Below are positions 6,532 to 15,862 of a stretch of 64,000 nt of DNA, in pieces. The translations under genes were made by a program, and so were the position numbers. The stretch comes from HGM11368 sp051883455 (GTDB lineage Bacteria > Bacillota > Clostridia > Christensenellales > UBA3700), in assembly GCA_051883455.1 (NCBI GenBank), contig JBJETT010000007.1, positions 1 to 64,000 on the forward strand. The letters run 5' to 3'. Every line of letters starts with the position of its first letter. Positions within the stretch are counted from its first letter, which is position 1. The notes under the pieces were generated by a model that was given only the letters and a program-made list of their open reading frames with translations, ran no database searches and was not told where the DNA came from.

Positions 6532-8904
6532 TTGGAAAGAGAAACTTTCGATTGCGAAGAATATGTACAGTCTTCGGAAATACAATATTTTCCTGCAGAA
6601 CGATACTTTGTCAAAGAGACTGTAAATTGCGCTAAAGAAAGCTACAGTGCTCCCGAAACGTCTTTATCGCAAAATACATCTACAAAAATCAACGAGGAAG
6701 GAATTACTGTCGACGACGCTCAAGAATTGATGCAATCGACTTCAACTTCCACGGCTTCGTCCTCTTCAACGTCTACTTCAGCGACTTCTTCGTCCACTGC
6801 ATCGGCTTCTTCTTCCACAGCATCGGCATCAGTTTCCGCTTCGGCGTCGGCAGCAGCAAGCGCTACGGCTAGCGTTGGTGCGACGAGCGTATTGGCAGCA
6901 AGCGTCGCAACAATATGCGTTGCCACTATCGTAGGCTCTGTGACGGTGCCAGGACTCACTTTTGAAAGTACCAACGATACGCCACCCGTGGCACCAATCG
7001 AAGAGGTGGTAGATTACGGTACGTTTAAGTACGACAATTACGTGGTTGAGTATACGACTAACGAAGATTCCGATATAGTATACGCCGATATTACGTTTAA
7101 TTTTGAAGGGGAACTATTAGAAGGCTTCTCCTGCATACTTTCCGACAATGAGACGGGGGAGTCAACCGAAGTCAACGCACCGGCTATCCAATATTCTCAT
7201 ATCGTCAACAAAGATAGAAGCTTTGACTTAACTATATACGACGGCGACAAAGTGGTAGAGTCGCAGACGATAAACTTTGAGGACCACTATCTATGTGGAC
7301 AAAACAACGACTCTCATTACGTATACAAGTCGACGTGCAACGACGATGGTACCTACAATTTATATACTCGCTTTACGGCTGCTCACGAGGGAGAATTTGT
7401 TACTTATATCAATATTAGTAACCCGTCGGACGATTTGGTCGACAGTGATCAATACGAAACGGTGATTAGTGGGGATATTAGTAGCGTTTTGAATATAAAT
7501 AGCGAGAAGTTTTCGGCAACTTTCGTATCCTATTACGTCAAGGACAACAACTATTATTACTATTATTCGCAAGAAATAATGATAGGCGAAGGCGCGTTAG
7601 ATTGGAGCGTAAGCGTCCTCGACCAACAAATGACGCTACGTTTTGATAGCAAGCTGGACGGCGTGGTAGAAGTTGTCGTTACTCACGACGATGCGTCTAT
7701 AGAGGAGTTTAGCTTCAACGCAGACGAATTGGTCGACAATACGTACGAAATTACGCTAGGTAGCCTCAGTCAGCATCCTACCGTTGAGATTTACGCGTCG
7801 GCGTCTATATATGATTTTGACCCTATGGGCGTTATTACCGACGTGGTGGGCGACGAGTATCGATACGTATACGACAGCGTAGTAGTAGATGCGGTGTTGA
7901 CTTCTACGATTAGCCTCACTAGGTTTGAAATCTTCAACACGACGTACAACGAGCTTTTCAAGGGCGTTGACGATGCGTTGTGCGCACCTGTCAACTTATA
8001 CTTTGACGGATATTTGAACGAGGGCGACAGCTACTCGGTCAGAGTATTCAACTTAGACGGAGAAGTTACGTCGGTAACGGGTATTACGTCGTTGGACAAG
8101 CCAATAACGTTGACGAATTTGTTAGTCGATATGGAATACTATTTTGTATTCTATTTGACTGCAAACGGAGAAGAAACTCAAATAGGCGAAACGACTAATA
8201 CTTTGTCTATGATAGAAATTCTTGACCTACCTCCATATTATTGCAATACGCCTAATCCGGGTGACGTGCTGGTGACCTACAACGATGACGGCACTTCCAA
8301 CGTCTATATGTATATGAACGTGCAAGAGACGACGTACGATATGTATTACAAAGCATATTTGGTGGACGTAGTTGATAATTCGATATACTACGAATGTACG
8401 AGCAGTGACATGGTGGCGGTATTTAGCAATATCCCTAAGGGACAATACTCAATTAGGGTTGGCGCAATGCTCAACGACAACGGCACTTGTTACTCAATGT
8501 ACGATATGATATGGCCGTCGGGCTCGATATACGTAGGTCTTGACCAAGACGGATACTATTATGGCGAAAGTGGTAGAGCGAATTTTGACATTGGCACGGG
8601 AGAACTCTCGATCAGCGTATCGGGCAAGGTTATGGGGGATTTGAGACTTGTACTTACCCCTACGGGCGAGCAGCCTATCTCTATTACCATACCGCCTGAG
8701 GATATCAATGCGGGTAACTATTGGGCAGAATGCACGGTTGATTTGTCGGCGTATTCACTTATCGACTTTACGCTTGTAATCATAGGAGAAGCAATCTTCC
8801 AATACGGTAACGGCGACACTATAAAGAACGAAATTGCTGTCACAGGCAACGACTATTGTCCGTTCAAGATAGAAATAACAAATGAAATCATTATAGGAGA
8901 ATAA
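6532..8904 (+). CDS. Membrane-anchored, Ser/Thr/Ala-rich surface protein with beta-rich ectodomain
   Basis: The gene encodes about 790 residues from a TTG at 6532, preceded by GGAGAA at 6521; the frame stays open upstream to a TTG at 6505. The first 68 residues are polar and lack a signal peptide. Residues about 69-115 are an almost pure Ser/Thr/Ala tract, followed by one hydrophobic segment at about 116-142. The rest is acidic, Tyr- and Asp-rich and strongly beta-patterned, like serial Ig or fibronectin-type modules, though I cannot name a family. A type II membrane topology with an external C-terminus is inferred. It ends four bases before the mscS start, so the two are co-transcribed. No LPXTG motif is seen. 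Confidence 0.65.
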   Translation: MERETFDCEEYVQSSEIQYFPAERYFVKETVNCAKESYSAPETSLSQNTSTKINEEGITVDDAQELMQSTSTSTASSSSTSTSATSSSTASASSSTASASVSASASAAASATASVGATSVLAASVATICVATIVGSVTVPGLTFESTNDTPPVAPIEEVVDYGTFKYDNYVVEYTTNEDSDIVYADITFNFEGELLEGFSCILSDNETGESTEVNAPAIQYSHIVNKDRSFDLTIYDGDKVVESQTINFEDHYLCGQNNDSHYVYKSTCNDDGTYNLYTRFTAAHEGEFVTYINISNPSDDLVDSDQYETVISGDISSVLNINSEKFSATFVSYYVKDNNYYYYYSQEIMIGEGALDWSVSVLDQQMTLRFDSKLDGVVEVVVTHDDASIEEFSFNADELVDNTYEITLGSLSQHPTVEIYASASIYDFDPMGVITDVVGDEYRYVYDSVVVDAVLTSTISLTRFEIFNTTYNELFKGVDDALCAPVNLYFDGYLNEGDSYSVRVFNLDGEVTSVTGITSLDKPITLTNLLVDMEYYFVFYLTANGEETQIGETTNTLSMIEILDLPPYYCNTPNPGDVLVTYNDDGTSNVYMYMNVQETTYDMYYKAYLVDVVDNSIYYECTSSDMVAVFSNIPKGQYSIRVGAMLNDNGTCYSMYDMIWPSGSIYVGLDQDGYYYGESGRANFDIGTGELSISVSGKVMGDLRLVLTPTGEQPISITIPPEDINAGNYWAECTVDLSAYSLIDFTLVIIGEAIFQYGNGDTIKNEIAVTGNDYCPFKIEITNEIIIGE

Positions 8905-8907
8905 TAT

Positions 8908-9972
8908 ATGAAAAAACTTGACAAAAAAGCCTCGATAAACGTCGCTTTGATAACTTTTGCGGCTGTTTATCTCGTTGCGTACATTGTGCTGGTTATTATC
9001 AAATTCAGCGCACCCGAGTCGCAATTTGCGTTGGAGTTTTTTGACAAATACGTAAGGATTGTCAAAGAAACGATAACTCAAGGGGGCGAAACTATCGTAG
9101 TAAGTCCTAGTATGAAACAAGTCGTTATCAACAGTTTGATTACCATTGTGCTCATTCTATCTATTGCCAAGATTTTGCGCTCGCTGTTCAAACTGAGATA
9201 CAAAAAATCCGACAGAACTAAGACGGTAGTCAGTCTATTGGACGGCTTCGTCAAATACGGCGCTGCTATTGCGGTGATTATCTATGTACTCAAGGCGTTT
9301 GGCGTCAATACCGAGGCACTTATAGCGTCGATAGGCATCTTAGCCCTCATCATAGGTCTCGGTGCTCAGTCGCTTATTGCCGATATCATTGCGGGTATGT
9401 TTATAATTTTTGAGAACACCTTCAACACGGGCGAGATTATCTCCATTGACGGATTTAGAGGCGAGGTTATCGAAATAGGTATACGTACAACTAAACTTCT
9501 CGACGCAGCGGGCAATATCAAAATCATGAACCACAGCGATATCAAGAATATCGTTAACTTGTCGAGAGAGCCGTCGCTAGCCGTAGTAGACGTAGATTTT
9601 CCGTATGACGTACCTATTGAATTTATAGAAAAGCTCTTTGACGAAAAGTTCGCGGGGCTCAAAGACAAGATACCGGGCATAATAACGGGACCATTCTACA
9701 AGGGCGTGACCGAATATAAGGATTCCAACGTCACCGTCAAGATCGTAGCTACTTGCCAAGAAGTTGATCGCTTCCAAGTACAGAGAGACTTGTTGAGGGA
9801 ATACCGCGCTATAATCACGGCAGAGGGCATAGATATTGCATATCCTCACGTCGTTATTGGTCAAGACGAGAAGAGCAATATCAAAGTCACCAAGAAGGAC
9901 GTAAAAGTTGCCAATCAATTCGTCGAAGAACAAAAAGAATTGTCCAAGGACTTAGAGGACGAACACGACTAA
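8908..9972 (+). CDS. MscS-family mechanosensitive ion channel
   Basis: The 354-residue membrane protein has hydrophobic helices at about 11-32, 73-93 and 112-169. The last contains the pore-lining Gly/Ala-rich sequence ending in LGAQSLIADIIAGM typical of MscS TM3. The MscS beta domain follows (GEIISIDGFRGEVIEIGIRTTKL) with the alpha/beta C-terminal vestibule and a charged tail. Such channels release solutes at hypo-osmotic shock. GGAGAA lies upstream of the ATG and the gap to the surface-protein gene is three bases. Length and order match small MscS/YkuT proteins. A terminator at 10001-10030 closes the pair. Confidence 0.92.
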   Translation: MKKLDKKASINVALITFAAVYLVAYIVLVIIKFSAPESQFALEFFDKYVRIVKETITQGGETIVVSPSMKQVVINSLITIVLILSIAKILRSLFKLRYKKSDRTKTVVSLLDGFVKYGAAIAVIIYVLKAFGVNTEALIASIGILALIIGLGAQSLIADIIAGMFIIFENTFNTGEIISIDGFRGEVIEIGIRTTKLLDAAGNIKIMNHSDIKNIVNLSREPSLAVVDVDFPYDVPIEFIEKLFDEKFAGLKDKIPGIITGPFYKGVTEYKDSNVTVKIVATCQEVDRFQVQRDLLREYRAIITAEGIDIAYPHVVIGQDEKSNIKVTKKDVKVANQFVEEQKELSKDLEDEHD

Positions 9973-10000
9973 TAGCAATCACTTTTGCATTCCGATACAT

Positions 10001-10030
10001 AAGAGAGATACCTAGCGTATCTCTCTTTTT
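10001..10030 (+). terminator. Rho-independent terminator after mscS
   Basis: AAGAGAGATAC pairs with GTATCTCTCTT around a short loop and is followed by a T-run ending at 10030. Confidence 0.85.
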
Positions 10031-10117
10031 GGCTAATGAAAAGTCTATAATTCTTAAATATATATTGAAGATTGTATTGTATATATTATAAAGACTATAT
10101 TTTGCCCTAATATAAAT

Positions 10118-10153
10118 AAAAGCCTTGTTATCTACAAAGAAACAAGACTTTTT
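10118..10153 (-). terminator. Terminator of the minus-strand glutamate synthase/ANTAR operon
   Basis: AAAAGCCTTGTT (10118-10129) and AACAAGACTTTTT (10141-10153) form an imperfect stem. The A-run on the plus strand gives the T-run for minus-strand transcripts. It overlaps the last codons of the ANTAR gene. Confidence 0.65.
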
Positions 10154-10736
10154 ATTTATACGTTTTGATTATCCAGTCGGCTATTTCGCGCCTCGTGACG
10201 CATCTATCCATAGCTTGTTTTTCTATATAGCGATGGGCGTCGATTTCCGACATGCCGAGCGAATTGATGAGAGCCCATTTTGCGCGGTTGACAAGTTTTA
10301 TCTCTTCCATTTTGTCTTGGAGGGAGAGCGACTTCTTTTCCATTCTTCGCAGTCTTTCGCTGGTGGCTCTCAGCCAATCCAAGGCGTGAGATACCGTCTG
10401 AGGAGATATAGGCTTACGTAGCGTAAATACGCCGTAGTCACACACCTTTTCAAAGACGTTGTCGTACACGTCGTTGCGTACGAAGAGTAGCACCACCGAG
10501 GTCTTGTCGCTCGAAGTGTCTATAGCAAACTTTACGCCGAAGTCGTCGGGCAGGGGCGAGTTGATGATTATTATATCGTAAGAGCGTTCGAGGAGTTTTC
10601 TTTGTGCGGAATTGATACTGTGCACGTAGTCAGTCGGCATAAAGGTCGACACGGGCATCAGTCCGCTTATACTATCGTCAAAGGACTGCGAGGCGGAAAC
10701 TACCAAGACGCTGTAGATATGTTCTTTTAGTGCCAT
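10152..10736 (-). CDS. ANTAR-domain response-regulator-like antiterminator
   Basis: The 194-residue protein begins with a degenerate receiver-like domain (about 1-120, with IIIINSPLPDD in the place of the phosphoacceptor strand). A helical linker follows, then a C-terminal ANTAR domain (about 132-192) of three helices including VNRAKWALINSLGMSEIDAHRYIEKQAM. ANTAR proteins bind twin-hexaloop RNA hairpins in leader transcripts and prevent terminator formation. In Clostridia and relatives they commonly accompany glutamine synthetase and nitrogen genes. Here the gene is last in the operon, 15 bp behind glnA. A candidate target hairpin with loop AAAGGC lies in the leader of the same operon (17013-17032), suggesting feedback control. 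Confidence 0.88.
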   Translation of the reverse strand: MALKEHIYSVLVVSASQSFDDSISGLMPVSTFMPTDYVHSINSAQRKLLERSYDIIIINSPLPDDFGVKFAIDTSSDKTSVVLLFVRNDVYDNVFEKVCDYGVFTLRKPISPQTVSHALDWLRATSERLRRMEKKSLSLQDKMEEIKLVNRAKWALINSLGMSEIDAHRYIEKQAMDRCVTRREIADWIIKTYK

Positions 10737-10751
10737 AGGCTCTCCGAAAAG

Positions 10752-11966
10752 TTAGCGTTGGTTGCAGTAAGCCGAGATTATCTTTGCAGGCAAGTACTTC
10801 TTGATGAACTTGCTGTTTGCAGTCACTTGTATTGCTTCTTCTATCGAAAGCGGCAGGCGATTGTACTTGCTAAGCACTTCGTCGGGTGCGGTAAAGAAGT
10901 TGATATTGGCAGGCTTTGGCAGTCTGCTACCTTTTTTGATACCCTCGAGCCCTGCGTAGATTATCAAAGCAAAGGCGAGGTAAGGATTGGCGTATGGGTC
11001 AGGGGAACGAAGCTCGGCTCTCTCAAACTCTCCCACCGCCGCAGGTATACGAATGAGTTGCGAACGGTTTTGAGCCGACCAAGACACGTAAGAAGGGGCT
11101 TTTTCTTTGCCCAATCTCTCGTAGGACTTTGGCACGTGATTGAGAAAGAGCGTCATTTCGCGTATGTGATTGAGTATGCCCGCTATGGTAGGCTTGATTA
11201 CGTCCTCGCCGTCGCGAGAGCGAACGGAGAAGTTGATATGCAAGCCGTTGCCGGGGGCGTTGTCGAGTGGTTTTGGACTAAAGTCCGCGGCGATACCGTT
11301 GCGGTATACCACGGCTTTGACCATTGCGCTAAAGGTCATAGCGTTGTCGGCGGCTTCGAGAGGGAAGGAGTAGCGGAAGTCGATTTCGTTTTGTCCCGGA
11401 CCTTCTTCGTGATGAGAGCTCTCGGGGTCGATACCCATTTGTTCGAGAGTCAAGCAAATCTCACGGCGGATATTCTCGCACTTATCTCTAGGCGCGATAT
11501 CCATATAACCCGCGTTGTCGTAGGTTTCTTGGGTAGGGTAGCCCTTTTCGTTGAGCTTGAAGAGATAAAATTCCATCTCGGGACCGAACTTGAAAGAAAA
11601 TCCCGCCTCGTCGGCTTGTCTTATTGCCTCTTTTAGAATATGTCTGGTATCTCCCTCAAAAGGTCTACCGTCGGGATAGGTGATGTCGCAGTACATACGA
11701 ACGACTCTTCCGTGCTCGGGGCGCCAAGGCAAAACCACGAGGGTAGAAGGGTCGGGGTGAAGAAACAAGTCGGAATGCGCTTCGTCGCCGAAGCCGTCTA
11801 TAGCCGAGGCGTCTATGGCAATGCCGTACTCAAAGGCACGAGGCAATTCTTTGTCCATAATGGATATGTTTTTTTGTTTGCCGAACACGTCGCAAAAGGC
11901 AAGACGGACGAACTTGACGTCCTCTTCTTTTACAAATTGCAATACTTCTTGTTTCGTATATTTCAT
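10752..11966 (-). CDS. glnA: Glutamine synthetase, type I-like, shortened
   Basis: This enzyme joins ammonia to glutamate using ATP. The 404-residue sequence has the beta-grasp N-domain (FCDVFGKQKNIS), the DASAIDG loop equivalent to the conserved DGSSIEG, the metal/glutamate motifs GPEMEFYLF, HHEEGPGQNEIDF and GNGLHINFS, and the ATP/glutamate motif NRSQLIRIP with AELRSPDPYANPYLA. GlnA proteins usually have about 440 residues. This one stops roughly 35-40 residues early and lacks the usual C-terminal helix and an adenylylation site. It sits between the glutamate synthase genes and the ANTAR gene, so it probably forms a GS/GOGAT unit with them. A second, type III synthetase is encoded divergently at 17309. 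Confidence 0.92.
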   Translation of the reverse strand: MKYTKQEVLQFVKEEDVKFVRLAFCDVFGKQKNISIMDKELPRAFEYGIAIDASAIDGFGDEAHSDLFLHPDPSTLVVLPWRPEHGRVVRMYCDITYPDGRPFEGDTRHILKEAIRQADEAGFSFKFGPEMEFYLFKLNEKGYPTQETYDNAGYMDIAPRDKCENIRREICLTLEQMGIDPESSHHEEGPGQNEIDFRYSFPLEAADNAMTFSAMVKAVVYRNGIAADFSPKPLDNAPGNGLHINFSVRSRDGEDVIKPTIAGILNHIREMTLFLNHVPKSYERLGKEKAPSYVSWSAQNRSQLIRIPAAVGEFERAELRSPDPYANPYLAFALIIYAGLEGIKKGSRLPKPANINFFTAPDEVLSKYNRLPLSIEEAIQVTANSKFIKKYLPAKIISAYCNQR

Positions 11967-11981
11967 ATAGCACCTTCCTGC

Positions 11982-12701
11982 TCAATTCATTACGTACATT
12001 TGCTTATAAGGATTTTTGCTGTCGGGCTCGACTAGCGTAAAAGGATAATCCAAAACCTTGTCGGTATCGTATCCGAACAACCCACAAAACTCTTTGAGGT
12101 ATGGCAAAAACTCTTGCAATTCTTCGCTACTGACTTGCTTTGCGTGCACGTTGCTCGGGAAGATAATATCGGCGCAGTCAGAACGCAACAGCATCTTACC
12201 GCCGTGCATTCCCGTGCAAGGGAAGTTGCCGACGATAGGGCTCTTGCTATCAAGACCTAGGGCAATAATAATACCTCCCGCTTGGTATTCGCCGAGGAAA
12301 CTTCCCGCCGAACCACCTATGACGAGCACGGGTACTTTGTCCTTATAAGCCTTCATATGAATGCCCGCTCTGTAGCCCGCATTGCCCTTGACGTATATCG
12401 TTCCGCCTCTCATAGCGTAGCCTGCAGCGTCGCCGATATTGCCGTGAATGATTATTTTACCGTCGTTCATAGTGTCGCCGACGGCGTCTTGTGCGTTGCC
12501 TTTTACGACTATGGTCGCACCGTTGAGGTATGCCCCCAGCGCATTGCCTGGGGTGCCATAGAGCGTAATGACTTTGTCGTTCATACCCGTGGCGATAAAG
12601 CGTTGACCAAGACAGCCCGTTACTTGGCAGTCGTCACCACTTTGGCGTATTTGACTATTGAGTACGTCAAAATTCAATCCTTGCGCATCTATCGAAATCA
12701 T
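11982..12701 (-). CDS. Glutamate synthase GXGXG (alpha C-terminal) subunit
   Basis: The 239-residue protein consists of the right-handed beta-helix domain found at the C-terminus of GltB. It has regularly spaced Gly-rich turns such as GTPGNALGAYLNG, GNAQDAVGDTMNDG and GNIGDAAGYAMRGG. In split glutamate synthases this is a separate structural subunit. Its stop is 15 bp from glnA, and its start overlaps the end of the oxidoreductase gene by one base. It would assemble with the FMN, amidotransferase and electron-transfer subunits encoded upstream. Confidence 0.9.
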   Translation of the reverse strand: MISIDAQGLNFDVLNSQIRQSGDDCQVTGCLGQRFIATGMNDKVITLYGTPGNALGAYLNGATIVVKGNAQDAVGDTMNDGKIIIHGNIGDAAGYAMRGGTIYVKGNAGYRAGIHMKAYKDKVPVLVIGGSAGSFLGEYQAGGIIIALGLDSKSPIVGNFPCTGMHGGKMLLRSDCADIIFPSNVHAKQVSSEELQEFLPYLKEFCGLFGYDTDKVLDYPFTLVEPDSKNPYKQMYVMN

Positions 12702-13927
12702 TATAACATACCTCCCAATTTTTTTCTACGAATTTCTTTGTCAAAGGCGGATAGACACGGAGTTTTTTTCATCAACTCTACGTCTATCGTGTCGAGCGGA
12801 GTTTTTTCTCTTATCAAAGAGGTGTAGATACCCGCGTTTTTCACGTCGCCTATCAGCATAAAGCCGACAAGGCGATTGTCTTCAAAGAATAGTCGTTTTA
12901 GACTGTTTTCGCCCCTTTCTTCATAGAGTTCACCCGTGTATTTGCCCGCGGTCAAAGCGTGCGTTCCGAAAAATCCTATTGCGTTGACAGGCATATCTTT
13001 GTCATATTGCGTGCTTTGTCCCGCCATATTGACTCCCGCGCAATATCCTTGCATATACGCGCTAGGCAAAATAGCCAGCACTCTATTGCCGTCTATTGAG
13101 CAGTCGTATCCTTGAGCACAGTCGCCCGCGGTGTATACGCTACTTGCCGAAGTGCGCATATTTTTGTCGGCAATTATGCCTCTATCGGTGGCGATGCCCG
13201 CGTCTTTTGCTATAGATACGTTGGCTCTAACTCCCACCGCCAATACCAAAACGTCAAAGTCTACGACCTTGCCACTAGTCATCGTGGCGGTATTGCTGTC
13301 AAATTGTTTTACGCTATCGCCTAGCAAAAATTCTATGCCTTTTTCTTCGAGAGGTCTTTGCATCATTGAGGCGCACTCGTCGTCCAATATGCTTGAGAGA
13401 ACTCTGCTCGCCAAATCGCAAACCGTGATTTTGCCAACTCTCTCAACCAAACCTTCGGCGCATTTTAGACCGATAAGACCGGCGCCGACTATCAACACTT
13501 TGCTATCCTTGTTGACGGCGCTTTGTAGAGCGAGAGCGTCGTCTAAGGTCATAAAGCCGAACTTTTTGTCCACGCTCTCTAGTCCCGCAAAGGGTGGAAC
13601 GAACGGAGAAGAACCCGTGGCAATACACAACTCGTCGTAGTTTATTTTGCCTTGGTCGGTTGCAATCGTCTTGCTCTCCAAATCAATCCCCGTCGCCGTA
13701 GCTCTCACTATTTTGCAGTTGTTTTGGTCGTAGAAGTCGTCGGGACGGTATTTCATCTTGTCGACGGTAGTCTTGCCCTCTAATAGATAGGAGATGAGTG
13801 GACGACAATAGACGTCGTAGTTTTCTTGTCCAATGAGAGTGATAGGAGAGTCTTTATCCACGCTTCTTATGCCTTCGATACAACCTACGGAAGCAATACC
13901 GCCTCCGATTATCACGTAGTTTTTCAT
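12701..13927 (-). CDS. FAD/NAD(P)H-dependent oxidoreductase of split glutamate synthase
   Basis: About 408 residues. The N-terminus has the FAD dinucleotide motif YVIIGGGIASVGC. A second Rossmann motif, VLIVGAGLIGLKCAEGL, binds NAD(P)H, and VYTAGDCAQGYD is the C-terminal FAD-binding signature. The family is that of NADH-rubredoxin/nitrite reductase-type oxidoreductases. In this operon it most likely feeds electrons from NAD(P)H through the neighbouring ferredoxin-like protein to the FMN/Fe-S synthase subunit. The ATG at 13927 was chosen because GAGGAG precedes it; the in-frame start at 13942 lies upstream of that site. The ribosome site is inside the end of the ferredoxin gene. Confidence 0.9.
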   Translation of the reverse strand: MKNYVIIGGGIASVGCIEGIRSVDKDSPITLIGQENYDVYCRPLISYLLEGKTTVDKMKYRPDDFYDQNNCKIVRATATGIDLESKTIATDQGKINYDELCIATGSSPFVPPFAGLESVDKKFGFMTLDDALALQSAVNKDSKVLIVGAGLIGLKCAEGLVERVGKITVCDLASRVLSSILDDECASMMQRPLEEKGIEFLLGDSVKQFDSNTATMTSGKVVDFDVLVLAVGVRANVSIAKDAGIATDRGIIADKNMRTSASSVYTAGDCAQGYDCSIDGNRVLAILPSAYMQGYCAGVNMAGQSTQYDKDMPVNAIGFFGTHALTAGKYTGELYEERGENSLKRLFFEDNRLVGFMLIGDVKNAGIYTSLIREKTPLDTIDVELMKKTPCLSAFDKEIRRKKLGGML

Positions 13928-13928
13928 A

Positions 13929-14357
13929 TCAAATCTCCTCATAAACTATAGCTCTATTAGGACAGCCTTTGACGCAAGCGGGGTAACCGCAAGCGTTTTT
14001 GGTGCACAGTTCGCACTTTTGCACTGCGTGGTCGCCGTTAGGTATTATTGCGCCGTAAGGGCAGACCAGCACGCAAGTAAAGCAACCTATGCATTTGTTT
14101 TGGTCTATGCACACCATTCCGTCTTGTTTGCTAAGCGCACCCGAGATACAACTCTTGACGCATATCGGGTCGTCGCAGTGGCGACAGTTGACGGCAAAGG
14201 TTATTTTGTCGTTTTGTTCCACCCTTATCTTAGGGTTGATTTCTTTGCCCTTGAGGGCTTTGACCATATCGATTTCGCCCGAATTGGCAAAGGCGCAGTT
14301 GTATTCGCACAGATGGCATCCGAGACACCATTCTTCTTTGACGTAAATCTTTTTCAT
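13929..14357 (-). CDS. Polyferredoxin-type 4Fe-4S electron-transfer subunit
   Basis: The 142-residue protein is rich in cysteine clusters: CLGCHLCEYNC, CRHCDDPICVKSC, CIGCFTCVLVCP and CELCTKNACGYPACVKGCP. This fits four 4Fe-4S clusters of the DMSO-reductase subunit B/HycB type. It lies between the FMN synthase subunit (4-bp overlap) and the flavoprotein, and very probably carries electrons between them. No signal peptide or twin-arginine motif is present, so it is cytoplasmic. Confidence 0.9.
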   Translation of the reverse strand: MKKIYVKEEWCLGCHLCEYNCAFANSGEIDMVKALKGKEINPKIRVEQNDKITFAVNCRHCDDPICVKSCISGALSKQDGMVCIDQNKCIGCFTCVLVCPYGAIIPNGDHAVQKCELCTKNACGYPACVKGCPNRAIVYEEI

Positions 14358-15862
14358 TCTCCCGCGTGTGAGATACCGAGAATCTCAAGCTCCTTTTCCG
14401 TTAGTCCTATACCGCGCAACATCAATCGGTTGCCACGCAGTGTTTCGATAGAGTTGATACCCATACCGCCCATCAATTCTTTGATTTCGTGTTGCCAAGC
14501 CGTCATCAAGTTGACGAGTCTTGCGCTACCTATCTCGGGATTGAGCCTCTTGACGAGCTCGGGTTTTTGCGTTGCGATACCCCAGTTGCATTTGCCCGTC
14601 TGACAAGTACGGCAGAGGTGACAACCGAGTGCGAGTAGGGCGGCGGTAGCTACGTAACAAGCGTCAGCGCCGAGCGCTATTGCTTTTACCACGTCGGCGG
14701 CGGAGCGAATACTACCTCCTACTACCAATGAGACGTTGTTGCGTATGCCTTCGTCACGCAATCTCTTGTCGCAAGCCGCGAGGGCAAGCTCGATTGGAAT
14801 ACCTACGTTGTCTCTAATTCTCGTAGGCGCGGCGCCCGTACCGCCTCTAAAACCGTCTATGGCGATGATATCCGCACCGCTTCGAGCAATACCGCTGGCA
14901 ATGGCGGCAATGTTATGCACGGCGGCAACCTTGACTATGATAGGTTTTTTGTATTCCGTCGCTTCTTTGAGCGAAAATACCAACTGTCTTAGGTCTTCGA
15001 TAGAGTAGATGTCGTGGTGAGGTGCAGGCGAAATTGCGTCGCTACCTTCAGGTATCATACGAGTACGCGATACGTCACCCACGATTTTGGCACCCGGTAA
15101 GTGACCGCCGATACCCGGCTTGGCGCCTTGACCCATCTTTATCTCGATAGCGGCACCCGCGTTGAGATAATTTTCGTGTACGCCGAATCTACCCGAGGCA
15201 ACTTGCACGATAGTATTTTTGCCGTAGACGTAAAAGTCTTCGTGCAATCCGCCTTCGCCCGTGTTGTAGCAAATCCCCAACTTTTGAGCGGCGAGGGCGA
15301 GGCTCTTGTGCGCGTTGTAACTGATAGAACCGTAGCTCATTGCCGAAAACATAACGGGCATGGCAAGCTCTATCTGTGGAGCCAAGTTGTTGACGAGGTT
15401 GCCCTCGGCGTCCCTCTCGATAGCAGAAGGCTTTTTACCAAGGAAGACCTTGGTCTCCATAGGTTCTCTGAGAGGGTCTATAGAAGGGTTGGTCACTTGC
15501 GAAGCGTTGATAAGGATTTTGTCCCAATATACGGGCAACGGGTTAGGGTTGCCCATAGAGGAGAGCAAAACTCCGCCGCTTTCGGCTTGTTTATATATTT
15601 CTTTTATCGTATTATCTGACCAGTTGGCGTTTTCTCTCAACCTACAATCGTTTTTGACGATTTTTAGTGCGCGAGTAGGGCAGAGCGAAACGCAACGCTG
15701 GCAGTTGACGCATTTCGACTCGTCGGCTAACATTATTTTTGCATCGGCGTCGTATCTATGCACCTCGTTGGCGCATTGTCGCTCGCACACACGACAAGCG
15801 ATGCACCGATTTGGGTTTCTCACCACTTCAAATTCGGGATATACGTAATTTATACTCATCAA
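14354..15862 (-). CDS. Glutamate synthase FMN/Fe-S catalytic subunit (GltB2-like) with ferredoxin domain
   Basis: The 502-residue protein starts with a two-cluster ferredoxin domain (CIACRVCERQC and CVNCQRCVSLCP). The TIM-barrel glutamate synthase domain follows. Recognisable parts are SAMSYGSISYNAHKSLA, NTGEGG, IKMGQGAKPGIGGHLPG, IDGFRGGTGAAP and a cysteine cluster CHLCRTCQTGKCNWGI for the iron-sulfur centre. It converts 2-oxoglutarate and channelled ammonia to glutamate. This is the archaeal/Thermotoga-like split arrangement rather than a 1500-residue GltB. Its start overlaps the amidotransferase stop by 4 bp. Confidence 0.93.
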   Translation of the reverse strand: MMSINYVYPEFEVVRNPNRCIACRVCERQCANEVHRYDADAKIMLADESKCVNCQRCVSLCPTRALKIVKNDCRLRENANWSDNTIKEIYKQAESGGVLLSSMGNPNPLPVYWDKILINASQVTNPSIDPLREPMETKVFLGKKPSAIERDAEGNLVNNLAPQIELAMPVMFSAMSYGSISYNAHKSLALAAQKLGICYNTGEGGLHEDFYVYGKNTIVQVASGRFGVHENYLNAGAAIEIKMGQGAKPGIGGHLPGAKIVGDVSRTRMIPEGSDAISPAPHHDIYSIEDLRQLVFSLKEATEYKKPIIVKVAAVHNIAAIASGIARSGADIIAIDGFRGGTGAAPTRIRDNVGIPIELALAACDKRLRDEGIRNNVSLVVGGSIRSAADVVKAIALGADACYVATAALLALGCHLCRTCQTGKCNWGIATQKPELVKRLNPEIGSARLVNLMTAWQHEIKELMGGMGINSIETLRGNRLMLRGIGLTEKELEILGISHAGE

